Shown: positions 17,301-24,216 of the stretch, one piece after another | Layout of the letters: every line of letters begins with the position of its first letter | Numbering within the stretch: the stretch's first letter is position 1 | Assembly (NCBI GenBank): GCA_009783465.1 | Contig: WRDM01000016.1 | Span: forward strand, 1 to 51,474 | Direction of reading: 5' to 3' | From: Phycisphaerae bacterium | Lineage (GTDB): Bacteria; Planctomycetota; Phycisphaerae; SM23-33 | Length of the DNA stretch: 51,474 bases | Notes under the pieces: generated by a model | Seen by the model: only the letters and a program-made list of their open reading frames with translations | Databases searched by the model: none | Told to the model about the DNA's origin: nothing | Program-made: the position numbers and the translations under genes

Positions 17301-18096
17301 TGCCCAGGCTGCTGCCGACCACCGTGCCGCTGTCGTTGAACCGGGCCGGCTGCAACACGTTGCCAAGGATCAACGACGCTTCGAAGTTTCCGCTGATGAA
17401 CCGCTTGTTGTCGCCGGTGATTTTCAGCGTCTCCAGGCTGGGCGCGGTGACGGTGTCGTACGCGCCGCCGGTGTCGCGCCACTCGGTGGCCGTGATGGAC
17501 TTGATCGGCATCTCGCTGGCGATGGAAAGATTGTATATGCGGTCGAATTTGAACGAGACCTTCTCATTGGCCTTCGGGAACGCGCCCACGACCATGCGCT
17601 GCTCGGCGCCGTAGACGTTACGCAGCGTGACGTTCAGCACGCCGCCGTCAAACTGGGCGCCGCCGCGAATGTCGACGTTTTTCGCGTCGACGCTCTTAAG
17701 AGGCCCCGCCGAGACGATCGAGCCAATCGACGTGCCTATGGTGGCGTCCTTCGGCGTGATCGACAGCACACTCGAGGTCGTCGTGTTCGACAACGTGATC
17801 ATGCTGAAATACGCCCCGCCGACGATCTCGCCGTACCCGCCGCCCGACAGCGCGAACGTCACCTGTACGCCGTTGACGTCCGTCACGACGGCTTTGACGT
17901 TCTTCTTGCCGTCGACGTCGCCGAACCGGACCACGTCGTCCGCGTCGGCCATCACGATGATCGAATCGTTCGCCGCGTCCAGCAGCGGCGGCCCGACGGG
18001 CGAGTCGCTCAACAGCCAACGCGGCTCCATCGTCTCCATCGTCGCCACACCCGATTCCGACTCCCACCCGCGCGCAGCCAAAGCATTCGCCACCAT
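14380..18096 (-). CDS. Giant secreted HAF-repeat / solenoid protein with LEPR-like motif
   Basis: 1238 residues from ATG 18096, which has GGAAAGGA upstream. MEPRWLLS at 23-30 resembles the LEPR motif near the N-terminus of many planctomycete exported proteins. Residues about 265-555 hold five to six HAF repeats (HAFLW..G.M.DLGTLGG..S.A..IN..G.VVG). From about 620 to 1110 are four copies of a 110-residue unit (GTFKTTGDKKLGLAGDCTG...VVAGR.K.LSVAGS..GLWD.GAI.SAEVRG.M..M) likely to form a beta-solenoid; one spacing is longer because an extra module is inserted. No catalytic motif is visible. A surface or matrix role is inferred. It converges with the membrane-protein gene, 34 bases away. Confidence 0.88.
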   Translation of the reverse strand: MVANALAARGWESESGVATMETMEPRWLLSDSPVGPPLLDAANDSIIVMADADDVVRFGDVDGKKNVKAVVTDVNGVQVTFALSGGGYGEIVGGAYFSMITLSNTTTSSVLSITPKDATIGTSIGSIVSAGPLKSVDAKNVDIRGGAQFDGGVLNVTLRNVYGAEQRMVVGAFPKANEKVSFKFDRIYNLSIASEMPIKSITATEWRDTGGAYDTVTAPSLETLKITGDNKRFISGNFEASLILGNVLQPARFNDSGTVVGSSLGIHLGPQAFVLRGGQLIKLGTLGGLNSMAIGVNSAGLVVGMAETGAFSNGRAVGHAFLWDGTTMHDLGTLGGANSTAFDINDAGWVVGVSELDAEDDRGNPISHAFLWRDGVMIDLGALGGTNSEATAINNNGVIVGRTQTLVVDGAAYAYPSRAFLWSDGSMVLLPTLGGSQAWAMDVNNHNAAVGWANTGESVHGVDTSHAVMWVNGQAVDLGTLGGQQSAAFGVNDHGQVVGWSETGRVDYMGQPILHAFLWENGVMTDLGVEMVGDAQAQAYISIDNHGVIVGYTPEGSFRIENGRVLPLSPDNPSTVSLKSASVAGSVGYCLWQFAGSADSITIGGMADTWWFYAAGNVKNLKIGWGNRSTVAIGGTVGTFQTAQWTNGLFKAAEAGTIKTTGDKKLGLAGDCTGGIVVAGRIKTLSVAGSSAGLWDAGAINSAEVRGHMTNMEIRLHEVNAKQQTLGKLDVKGLVTNTNVTVAGSVGTFSVTEWSGQFAAAEVGTFKTTGDKKLGVVGDCTGDIVVAGRIKTLSVAGSASGLWDVGAINSAEVRGDMSNMLVLLRQVDAKLQTLGKLEVRGALTEATVVSAGTVGNVRVNGLVSRWLFTAGGDVKEIKLGGADLSNVTVNGTINTFQTGQWTHGRITATEVGTFKTAGDKKLGLAGDFNGELVVAGRVKNLSVAGSATGLWDAGAITSAEVRGDMTAMQILLSQKDAKLQTLGKLDVKGLISGVIVQSAGSVGTFSVTQWTSGQFVADEVGTFKTTGEKKLGIAGDCTSDLVVAGRVKTLSIAGSASGVWDMGAITSAEVRGNMTNMEIRLHEVGDEKTQTLGKLDVKGMMFDTAVLSAGSIGTVSAVGARNVDVVAGTDLRADIAGLDFDGLAALLASAAFNANTMIKSVKVSAVKGLTVSAENINILAGDVGTVTLDGVQFNQGGNRFGVIAKQIARVTATGGDVKFSWPNQTGTNQEGDFVVRVV
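14790..16240 (-). repeat. Tandem coding repeats, unit about 330 bp
   Basis: Four copies of the block containing TTTTGTCGCCCG/CCCGTGG TTTTGAACGTGCCCACCTC recur near 15000, 15330, 15775 and 16105. Spacings are about 330, 445 and 330 bases. Similarity is visible at DNA level, suggesting recent expansion or gene conversion. Confidence 0.75.
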
Positions 18097-18211
18097 GATG
18101 ACGTCCTTTCCGTTGAAAAAACCGCGAAACCACCCGCAACGACACACCCAATAGACGAATCGTCGTATTGTAGGCCGCTACCGGACGGTTTTCGTTTGCC
18201 TGCCGAAAAAT

Positions 18212-18277
18212 CGTTCCGTTTGTGCGAATCAACCAGTTAACGAGTCACCGAAATGCTTCCCTCGAACAAACGGAACG
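18212..18277. repeat. F-like palindrome in a divergent promoter region
   Basis: Arms CGTTCCGTTTGTGCGA and TCGAACAAACGGAACG, with CTTCCCTCGAAC inside the right arm and GTTAACGAGTCAC in the loop. It lies between divergent genes (secreted HAF protein and enolase-family enzyme), so it is upstream of both. Confidence 0.75.
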
Positions 18278-18341
18278 CCTCCACCCTCGAGCGACGAAAA
18301 ACCGAATGCCGTTTCCCGACAATCGTGATATACTCCCCACA

Positions 18342-19454
18342 ATGAAGCTGCTCGCCATGGATCTGTTCCGCACCGCGATTGCGATGCGAAGCTTCGAACA
18401 TGCCGCCGCCTCACGGCAGGTGGCCGAGGCCGTCGTTGTCCGCGCGGAGTTCGACAACGGCACGCAAGGCTGGGGCGAGTGCCTGCCCAGGCCCTACGTC
18501 ACGGGCGAAACGCTCGAATCCGTCGAAGCCGACCTCGAACGCATCCTTTGGCCGGCCGCCCTGTCGCTGGATTTTTCCGACACCGCCGCGCTGGCCGACC
18601 TGCCCCGCGAAGCCGCCGACGGACGCTGTATCCACGCCGCCGCCTGCGCCGTCGAGTTGGCCGCCATCGACGCCGGGACGCTGCCTCGGCCGAACACAAA
18701 ACTCGCCACCCGAGTCACCGGCGTGCTCGGATCCGCCGACCCCGCCAAAACGCTCAAACGCATGCGGCTGATGTGGTGGTTCGGGCTGCGGGAATTCAAA
18801 CTCAAACTCGGGCTTGGCGATGACGTCGACCGCGAAAATCTTCGCCTCGTCAAACGCTACATGGGCAAGGCCCTGACGGCCCGACAGGCGGAACTGCGCG
18901 TCGACGTCAACGGCGGCTGGCCCATCGACGATGTGCCCGCCCGCATCGACGACCTGGTGCCCTTCCACGTTCGCGTCGTCGAACAGCCAACCTTCTGCCC
19001 GCCCGACGTGCTGGCAACCCTCGCCCGCCGATGCTCCCTGCCCCTGCTGGCCGACGAATCGCTGCGAACACTCGACGACGCACGTACGCTACGGGACGCG
19101 CCCTCGATGTGGTTCAACGTCCGCATCTGCAAAAACGGAGGCCTGACGAGGGCGGCGGAAATGATCCGCGCGATAGGCCCGGAACGAGGCATCGTGCTCG
19201 GCGCGATGGTTGGCGAAAGCGGCATCCTCTCCGCCGCCCAACGCCGCCTGCTCCAACTCCTGGGCCCCGCCGCCCCACGCCGCGTCGAAGGCAACTATGG
19301 TCGATGGCTCCTCCACGACGACCTCACCCGCCCCTCCCCACGCTTCGGCTACGGCGGAAAACTCACGTCACTAAAGGGACCTGGATTGGGCGTGAAAATC
19401 GACCCGCGCAAATTGGAACGATATGGGCAATTGGTAAAGTCGTTGCGGAAGTAG
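18342..19454 (+). CDS. Enolase-superfamily enzyme, muconate-lactonizing subgroup
   Basis: Cytoplasmic acid-sugar dehydratase, dipeptide epimerase or o-succinylbenzoate synthase-type enzyme; the exact substrate is not readable. 370 residues from ATG 18342 (MKLLAMDLFRT), usual length. Catalytic set is complete: K-x-K at 153/155, metal ligands Asp188 (RVDVNGG), Glu214 (VVEQP), Asp238 (LADES), and the second base Lys264 (ICKNGG). The Lys/Lys pair with these ligands defines the MLE subgroup. The N-terminal capping domain is present (GWGECLPRPYVTGET). It stands alone between a divergent HAF gene and a convergent SGNH gene. Confidence 0.85.
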   Translation: MKLLAMDLFRTAIAMRSFEHAAASRQVAEAVVVRAEFDNGTQGWGECLPRPYVTGETLESVEADLERILWPAALSLDFSDTAALADLPREAADGRCIHAAACAVELAAIDAGTLPRPNTKLATRVTGVLGSADPAKTLKRMRLMWWFGLREFKLKLGLGDDVDRENLRLVKRYMGKALTARQAELRVDVNGGWPIDDVPARIDDLVPFHVRVVEQPTFCPPDVLATLARRCSLPLLADESLRTLDDARTLRDAPSMWFNVRICKNGGLTRAAEMIRAIGPERGIVLGAMVGESGILSAAQRRLLQLLGPAAPRRVEGNYGRWLLHDDLTRPSPRFGYGGKLTSLKGPGLGVKIDPRKLERYGQLVKSLRK

Positions 19455-19470
19455 AAACAATGTCTTCATT

Positions 19471-19554
19471 GGCTCGCCTTTTTGCGCTGTAGAACGTTGT
19501 GCACTGCAAAACGTTTTGCAGTCCACACCGTTTTACAGCGCAAACCGGCAAGCC
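19471..19554. repeat. B-family inverted repeat between convergent genes
   Basis: Arms GGCTCGCCTTTTTGCGCTGT and TTACAGCGCAAACCGGCAAG, with an inner perfect palindrome ACTGCAAAACGTTTTGCAGT at its centre. It fills the space between the enolase-family and SGNH genes, a position where a bidirectional terminator is expected. Confidence 0.88.
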
Positions 19555-19606
19555 ACTGAAAACATCGTCCGAATATCACACACTCACCGCATCCCCACAT
19601 CTTCCC

Positions 19607-20707
19607 TCACGGCACCACACCGATCATCCCCAGGTGAAAATTCGTCCCCAGGCAGCGCGGGCCGTTGCCGTGGATGACTTCGATCTCGACGTGGTGTCTT
19701 CCGGGCGGCAAATCGTCGGCGAGGCAGTCCATGCGATACCAGCCGCTCGGGCCCACCCAGTCAGGCCGATCGCGGTCGCTCCGCACCGGCTCGCCGCCGT
19801 CGATGCGGTAACGATACTCCGACGCGTTCGTGCCGAAATCGAACGCCAGGCACAGCGCCCGGCCTTCGAACTCACATGACATCTTCGCCCCCACCGCCGC
19901 CGTGCTGAGCACCTGATCCATCCACACCAGGTTCGCGCTCCGAGCGAGCGTCCAAGGCCCGTCGAGCGACACAACCGACCAGTCCAGAATGTACGCGTCC
20001 TGCCAATGCCTCGCATGCAGTGGCGCCGGCATCGGCCGGGACGGCGATTGTATCGCGTCCGATATACACGCCGCGTCCGCCGACAGCGCGTGCCGCACAT
20101 GCTCGATCACCGGCCTGGCGTACGATAAACTGCCGCGATACTGCGGATGAAGGGTGTCGGGCAGCCATTCCTCCCACCGCATCCGCCCCGCCTGCACGTC
20201 GCGAAGCCCCGCCAGGCCCATCCAGATCGACCCCAGCCCGTAGTGCTCGCCCAGCCGCTCGAAATCCGCGATGCTCGCCGGCACCACCCCCGCCATCATC
20301 TCCTCGTACATCGGCTGACAGAACGTGTACGTCAGCAGCACGTCCGTCCTGCCCGAGGCCAGCAGCTTCCGCAACAGCCCCTCGCGGGCCCGCATGCGAG
20401 GGTCCGCCTCCAGCCCCGAATCGTTCACGGCGAACTCCACGAACACCAGATCGCACCCGCGGTCAATCAAATCCCGCTGCGTGCGAAACACCGCCAACGG
20501 ACTGCCCGTCGCCCCGATCCCCGCGTTCTCGACACGCAATCGCACGCGCGGGTAATGCTCGCAAAACCACGCCGACACCGGCTCGGGCCAATTGTACGGC
20601 ACCATCGCCGTCGTGATCGAGCCGCCGATATATCCCACCGTCAACGCCCCGCCCGCCAACGCCCGACGCGTGTTCGCCAACGAACCGCGATACTGTTGAA
20701 TCTGCAT
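19607..20707 (-). CDS. SGNH-family hydrolase with C-terminal beta-domain
   Basis: Probable carbohydrate or lipid esterase. 366 residues from ATG 20707, with GGAG seven bases upstream. Block I IGGSIT (nucleophile Ser30), block II NAGIGATGS, block III FVEFAVND, and block V DTLHPQ with catalytic Asp and His, so all four SGNH blocks are present. The last 120 residues (from SLDGPWTLARS) look like a beta-sandwich ancillary domain. No signal peptide is visible, unlike the other two SGNH proteins here, so this one may be cytoplasmic. The upstream spacer holds an A repeat and then the csp gene. Confidence 0.85.
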   Translation of the reverse strand: MQIQQYRGSLANTRRALAGGALTVGYIGGSITTAMVPYNWPEPVSAWFCEHYPRVRLRVENAGIGATGSPLAVFRTQRDLIDRGCDLVFVEFAVNDSGLEADPRMRAREGLLRKLLASGRTDVLLTYTFCQPMYEEMMAGVVPASIADFERLGEHYGLGSIWMGLAGLRDVQAGRMRWEEWLPDTLHPQYRGSLSYARPVIEHVRHALSADAACISDAIQSPSRPMPAPLHARHWQDAYILDWSVVSLDGPWTLARSANLVWMDQVLSTAAVGAKMSCEFEGRALCLAFDFGTNASEYRYRIDGGEPVRSDRDRPDWVGPSGWYRMDCLADDLPPGRHHVEIEVIHGNGPRCLGTNFHLGMIGVVP

Positions 20708-20719
20708 GGCTGTGCTCCG

Positions 20720-20872
20720 AGGCTGTAGGCTGTAGACTATAGGCTGTAGGCGCGGCGATCGGCTCATGGTGGTCAAGCCACATGGAGACGTTATTAAAAC
20801 GCATCCACATGGCACGATCACTATAAACCCAACCGTCGCGCCTACAGCCTACAGCCCACAGTCTACAGCCTA
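20720..20872. repeat. A-family inverted repeat, long form
   Basis: Arms AGGCTGTAGGCTGTAGAC...GGCGCG (20720-20754) and CGCGCC...GTCTACAGCCT (20837-20871), 35 bases each and nearly perfect. It lies 13 bases upstream of the SGNH start codon and abuts the csp terminator. Confidence 0.9.
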
Positions 20873-20908
20873 AAAAAAACCGCCGCCGAACGAATCCGGC
20901 GGCGTTTT
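20872..20908 (-). terminator. Rho-independent terminator of the cold-shock gene
   Basis: On the minus strand: CGCCGCCGG stem, 8-base loop, CGGCGGCG, then a run of eight T. It starts about 20 bases after the csp stop codon. Textbook form. Confidence 0.92.
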
Positions 20909-20927
20909 GTGAGTCGGTCCGCGTCGA

Positions 20928-21128
20928 TTACGCCTTGATGACCTTGACGGCCTTGGGACCCTTCGGGCCTGCCGTCAGCTCGAACTCGACGCTGTCGCCT
21001 TCGTTGAGGCTCTTGAACCCGTCGCCAAGGATATCGCCGTAATGAACGAAGGCATCGGTGCCGTCGTCGGCCGTGATAAATCCAAAGCCCTTGGCGTTGT
21101 TAAACCATTTCACTTTTCCGTTAGCCAT
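20928..21128 (-). CDS. Cold-shock-domain protein (CspA family)
   Basis: Single-stranded RNA/DNA-binding chaperone in the cytoplasm. 66 residues, the family's normal size. RNP1 KGFGFI at 13-18 and RNP2 FVHY at 27-30 are intact; the start GKVKWFN is canonical. GAGAGGAG precedes ATG 21128. A strong terminator follows. The 243 bases upstream (21129-21371) hold no gene; a long 5' leader would be usual for this family, but I see no definite promoter there. Confidence 0.96.
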   Translation of the reverse strand: MANGKVKWFNNAKGFGFITADDGTDAFVHYGDILGDGFKSLNEGDSVEFELTAGPKGPKAVKVIKA

Positions 21129-21371
21129 GCTGGCTCCTCTCAGGCCGGGGGTGACGGAATGCGCTCCGAAAAGCGCGGAGGCTACGCAAGAGGCCACTCG
21201 CCCCAGCTACCCTCGCGAACTTCCTCGTCACGAACTTCATACCGACAAACCCGGCAAGCCGATCATTGACGGCCCGAGAAACGCTTCCTCAGTCGCCGCC
21301 AACCCTGCACCTACTATGCTGCGCCATCACCCAACCCGCCGTCAAGTGATTTCCGAAAATTTTTCAACCTC

Positions 21372-22265
21372 CTACAACCCGTCTCCCCACGGCGGCGCCT
21401 CCGGAAGACCGGCAAGAAACTCCTCAACCGCCGACGCCTCGAACGCGCCCGCGAACGTGCCCGCGCAAAACCGCTCCAAACCCGCCGGCACCAAACGACG
21501 CCACGACGCATCCTCGGCGCCGGGACAAATCGGCCAAAACAACATGCCCGCCTCGCGGGCAGCCTGCCAATCGCCCGGCGCGTCGCCGACCATCATCGCA
21601 CACCCCGCCGCGTACCGCCCCGACAACCCACGCAGCAACGACGCCTTCCCGCCCGCCTCCTGACCGGCAATCCATCGCACGTGTCGCGACAGGCCGGTGC
21701 GTGACCACTCCCGCGCGAGCGCCTCCGCCGGCGTAGCCGAGATCACCACGACATCCGCCACCGCCGCCAACCGCGACAAACTCGCCCCAACGGCAGGGAA
21801 CGGCGAAACATCCGCCGCCAGACGCTCCACCCGACAATTCACCTCCCGCGACCACGCCAACACCGACGCGAGCGTCGCGCAATCATCGCCGACAGGAGCC
21901 AAACCGTCATCACACACCGCCGCGAGCGTGCGATTCGACGGCGCCAACTCCGCCGCCAACCACCGCCGCAACGGCGCCATCTCCGGCAACGTCACGCCGG
22001 CCTCGCGAACCGCACGCCGCGACAACAACTCAAACGTCTTCGCCAACGCGACAAACCGGTTCGCGCCTCGCCAGCGACTATACAAATTCACAAACGCCGC
22101 CACCTCCCACACCGCCGCCTCCACATCATGCAATCCCCACGCGTCAATCAGGGCCGGGATAAAACACCGCCGCTGCTTGACCTCCATCGAATCCAACGCG
22201 CACCCGTCGGAATCCACAGCCACCAGACGAGAATGCGCGGGACGGAAATGTTCCATAACATCCAT
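21372..22265 (-). CDS. HAD-superfamily hydrolase
   Basis: 297 residues. Motif I is VDSDGCALDS with Asp18 and Asp20; motif II VVISATP; motif IV GDAPGDWQAA. A helical cap sits between (about 30-125). The usual motif I is DxDGT; here the Thr is Cys. It is probably a phosphatase for a sugar phosphate. It follows the Gfo/Idh gene by 16 bases on the same strand, so the two form an operon and this enzyme likely acts on that pathway's product. Start: ATG 22265, with ATG 22256 as an alternative; no strong ribosome site at either. Confidence 0.8.
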   Translation of the reverse strand: MDVMEHFRPAHSRLVAVDSDGCALDSMEVKQRRCFIPALIDAWGLHDVEAAVWEVAAFVNLYSRWRGANRFVALAKTFELLSRRAVREAGVTLPEMAPLRRWLAAELAPSNRTLAAVCDDGLAPVGDDCATLASVLAWSREVNCRVERLAADVSPFPAVGASLSRLAAVADVVVISATPAEALAREWSRTGLSRHVRWIAGQEAGGKASLLRGLSGRYAAGCAMMVGDAPGDWQAAREAGMLFWPICPGAEDASWRRLVPAGLERFCAGTFAGAFEASAVEEFLAGLPEAPPWGDGL

Positions 22266-22281
22266 GGCAGCTACTCTTGAA

Positions 22282-23319
22282 CTATATATATGCCGACAAG
22301 GCGAGGCTCAACGATGCGATATTATCCTCAGCCGAAATGGTCGGCTCCCGATCCTCTTCTATACTCAGCAACAATTCGCCCATCGTGCCGATAAATCCGT
22401 CGGGGAACCAGGCCATGTCGTTCAATTCAAACCGCTGTGTTTCATTTCCTGAATACAAGGTGACGTGCGGCGCGGCGCCCATGGATTCGCCGACCACTTC
22501 GCCTTTCGTGCCAGCCACCCGGAACGTGGACGTCGGCGTGACAGCGACGGCCGCGGAATTATCCTCGACAATGCTTCCGATCGCGCCGCCGAAATCCAAG
22601 GTCATGCCAAACGCGATGTCGCCCTTGACCGGCAGATCCTTGCGGGTGAATATCGTCGACCCTTTCACAATGGCATCCCGCCGCGACCAGAACCGCAACA
22701 GATCGATATGATGAATTCCGTATTCCAAAACCTGAAACCGGTCGGAATTACTATACCATTTGTCAGGCCCGGCGAACCAGCTCTGGCTGGCCTGGTTGTT
22801 CATCATTCGATGCTCTAAAAAGTATAGTTCGCCGAAAAAACCCGCCTGTTCGAGCAGATGAACCATGCGATAATGCGGCGACCAGCGGGCGTTTTGATTG
22901 ACGGCGATTTTCACGTCGTTGGCTTTGCCGATTGCGATGATTTCGTTCGCGACGGCCAGGCTGTGCGCGAACGGTTTTTGAATCAGGATGTGTTTCCCAT
23001 GTTCAGCGGCCGCTTTGATAACCGGCAACCGATCCTCATCGTACGGAAACGTCAGATCGACAACGCGTATCTCATCACTCTTGGCCATCTCGACCGGGTC
23101 GTCGAACAACACCGGAATGGTATATTCCTTCTGATAATTCTTCGCATGATCCACCGTTCGCGAAGCAATCGCCCGGACATTAAAACCGGCCTTTCTATAC
23201 GCCGGCATGTGCCCGTATCGAACTATACTTCCCGCCCCGACAATGCCGATTGGGTAGATGGACGGATCGGCGGGAACTTTTGGCGTCAGTTCCGGTAATA
23301 TATAACTATAGTCTTTCAT
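22282..23319 (-). CDS. Gfo/Idh/MocA-family oxidoreductase
   Basis: NAD(P)-dependent sugar or inositol dehydrogenase family. 345 residues, typical. Rossmann motif GIVGAGSIVRYGH at 25-37, QKPF near 113 in the place of the conserved EKP, and a C-terminal alpha/beta domain with EYGIHHIDLLRFW. The Glu-to-Gln change in EKP is a conservative oddity. GAAAGGA precedes ATG 23319. It is co-transcribed with the HAD gene downstream. It uses ATA and TTA codons repeatedly, unlike most neighbours, which may mark a different history. Confidence 0.88.
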   Translation of the reverse strand: MKDYSYILPELTPKVPADPSIYPIGIVGAGSIVRYGHMPAYRKAGFNVRAIASRTVDHAKNYQKEYTIPVLFDDPVEMAKSDEIRVVDLTFPYDEDRLPVIKAAAEHGKHILIQKPFAHSLAVANEIIAIGKANDVKIAVNQNARWSPHYRMVHLLEQAGFFGELYFLEHRMMNNQASQSWFAGPDKWYSNSDRFQVLEYGIHHIDLLRFWSRRDAIVKGSTIFTRKDLPVKGDIAFGMTLDFGGAIGSIVEDNSAAVAVTPTSTFRVAGTKGEVVGESMGAAPHVTLYSGNETQRFELNDMAWFPDGFIGTMGELLLSIEEDREPTISAEDNIASLSLALSAYI

Positions 23320-23333
23320 ATGTATCCTTTCGT

Positions 23334-23420
23334 GAAAAGGCTGTGGGCTGTAGGCGCAGGCTTATGAAACATTAGGCCAAATCGTACATTAACCTGCGCC
23401 TACAACCTACAGCCTCTTTT
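23334..23420. repeat. A-family inverted repeat overlapping a gene end
   Basis: Arms GAAAAGGCTGTGGGCTGTAGG (23334 on) and CCTACAACCTACAGCCTCTTTTC (to 23420). The right arm overlaps the last codons of the HAD gene: its AGGCTGTAG supplies Arg-Leu-stop. The inner sequence ATGAAAC..TAGGCCAAAT is shared with the A copy at 49962. Confidence 0.88.
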
Positions 23421-24078
23421 CGTGTCCGATCAGTGATGTCACCAGTTCGGGCGTAATTTGTCGGAGGGAGTCGACCACGTGGTCGGCGTGGGCGAGTTTA
23501 TCGCGGGTGACGGTGCCGGTGATGGCGATAACGGCCATGCCGGCGGCCTTGCCGGCCGTCACGCCGGCGGGGGCGTCCTCGACGACCAGGCAGCGGCGCG
23601 GTTCGATCCCCAGTTTGCCCGCGGCCACCAGGAACACTTCCGGGTGCGGCTTGCCGTACGTGACATCGGCGCCGGTGGCCTGGGCTTTGAACCACCGCGC
23701 GTTCCGCAGGTGCCGCCGAATCACGTCCACGTTTTCGGGCGGCCCCGACGAACCGATGCCCAGCGAAAAACCGGCTTCGTGAAGCCCGGACAACAGTTCT
23801 GCCGCCCCGTCCATTTCCGGGAAATTTTCCGCGAGAATGTCACGGTACGCCTGTTCCTTACGGCGGTCCCAGTCGACGATCTGCTCGTCGCTGACCACGC
23901 AGCCGGCCCAGAAATGGCGAATAATGTCGCGACTTGTCCGCCCGAACGTCGTCGCGAACATCGCCTCGGTCATCTCGACCCCCTGCTGGGCCGCCAGTCG
24001 ACACCACGAAATAAAATGCGGCTGATAACTGTCCACCAGCACGCCGTCCATGTCGAAAATCACACCCATGCGCTGCAT
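23407..24078 (-). CDS. HAD-superfamily sugar phosphatase / beta-phosphoglucomutase-like
   Basis: 223 residues, normal for subfamily IA. Nucleophile motif DMDGVLVDS (Asp9, Asp11), helical cap (30-90), motif II GIGSSG, Lys in GKPHPEVF and acidic motif VVEDAPAGV. The family includes beta-phosphoglucomutase and sugar phosphatases; which one cannot be told. The terminal Arg-Leu-stop is contributed by the A repeat. CAGGAG sits nine bases before ATG 24078. It lies immediately upstream of the Gfo/Idh-HAD pair in the same direction, with only the A repeat between. Confidence 0.88.
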   Translation of the reverse strand: MQRMGVIFDMDGVLVDSYQPHFISWCRLAAQQGVEMTEAMFATTFGRTSRDIIRHFWAGCVVSDEQIVDWDRRKEQAYRDILAENFPEMDGAAELLSGLHEAGFSLGIGSSGPPENVDVIRRHLRNARWFKAQATGADVTYGKPHPEVFLVAAGKLGIEPRRCLVVEDAPAGVTAGKAAGMAVIAITGTVTRDKLAHADHVVDSLRQITPELVTSLIGHEKRL

Positions 24079-24099
24079 CTATATATACTCCTGTTGTGA

Positions 24100-24193
24100 A
24101 TATGGCTCTACCTGTTTGCGTTGTGGAACGTTATGTACCATAAAACGTTCTTTCGTGCCGAACATCTTACAACGCAAACAGGCAGAGCCATAT
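24100..24193. repeat. B-family inverted repeat
   Basis: Arms ATATGGCTCTACCTGTTTGCG and CGCAAACAGGCAGAGCCATAT, inner ACGTT...AACGT. It lies between the giant secreted-protein gene and the HAD gene, both minus. Confidence 0.88.
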
Positions 24194-24216
24194 CAATACT
24201 TACTGGTCATCATACA

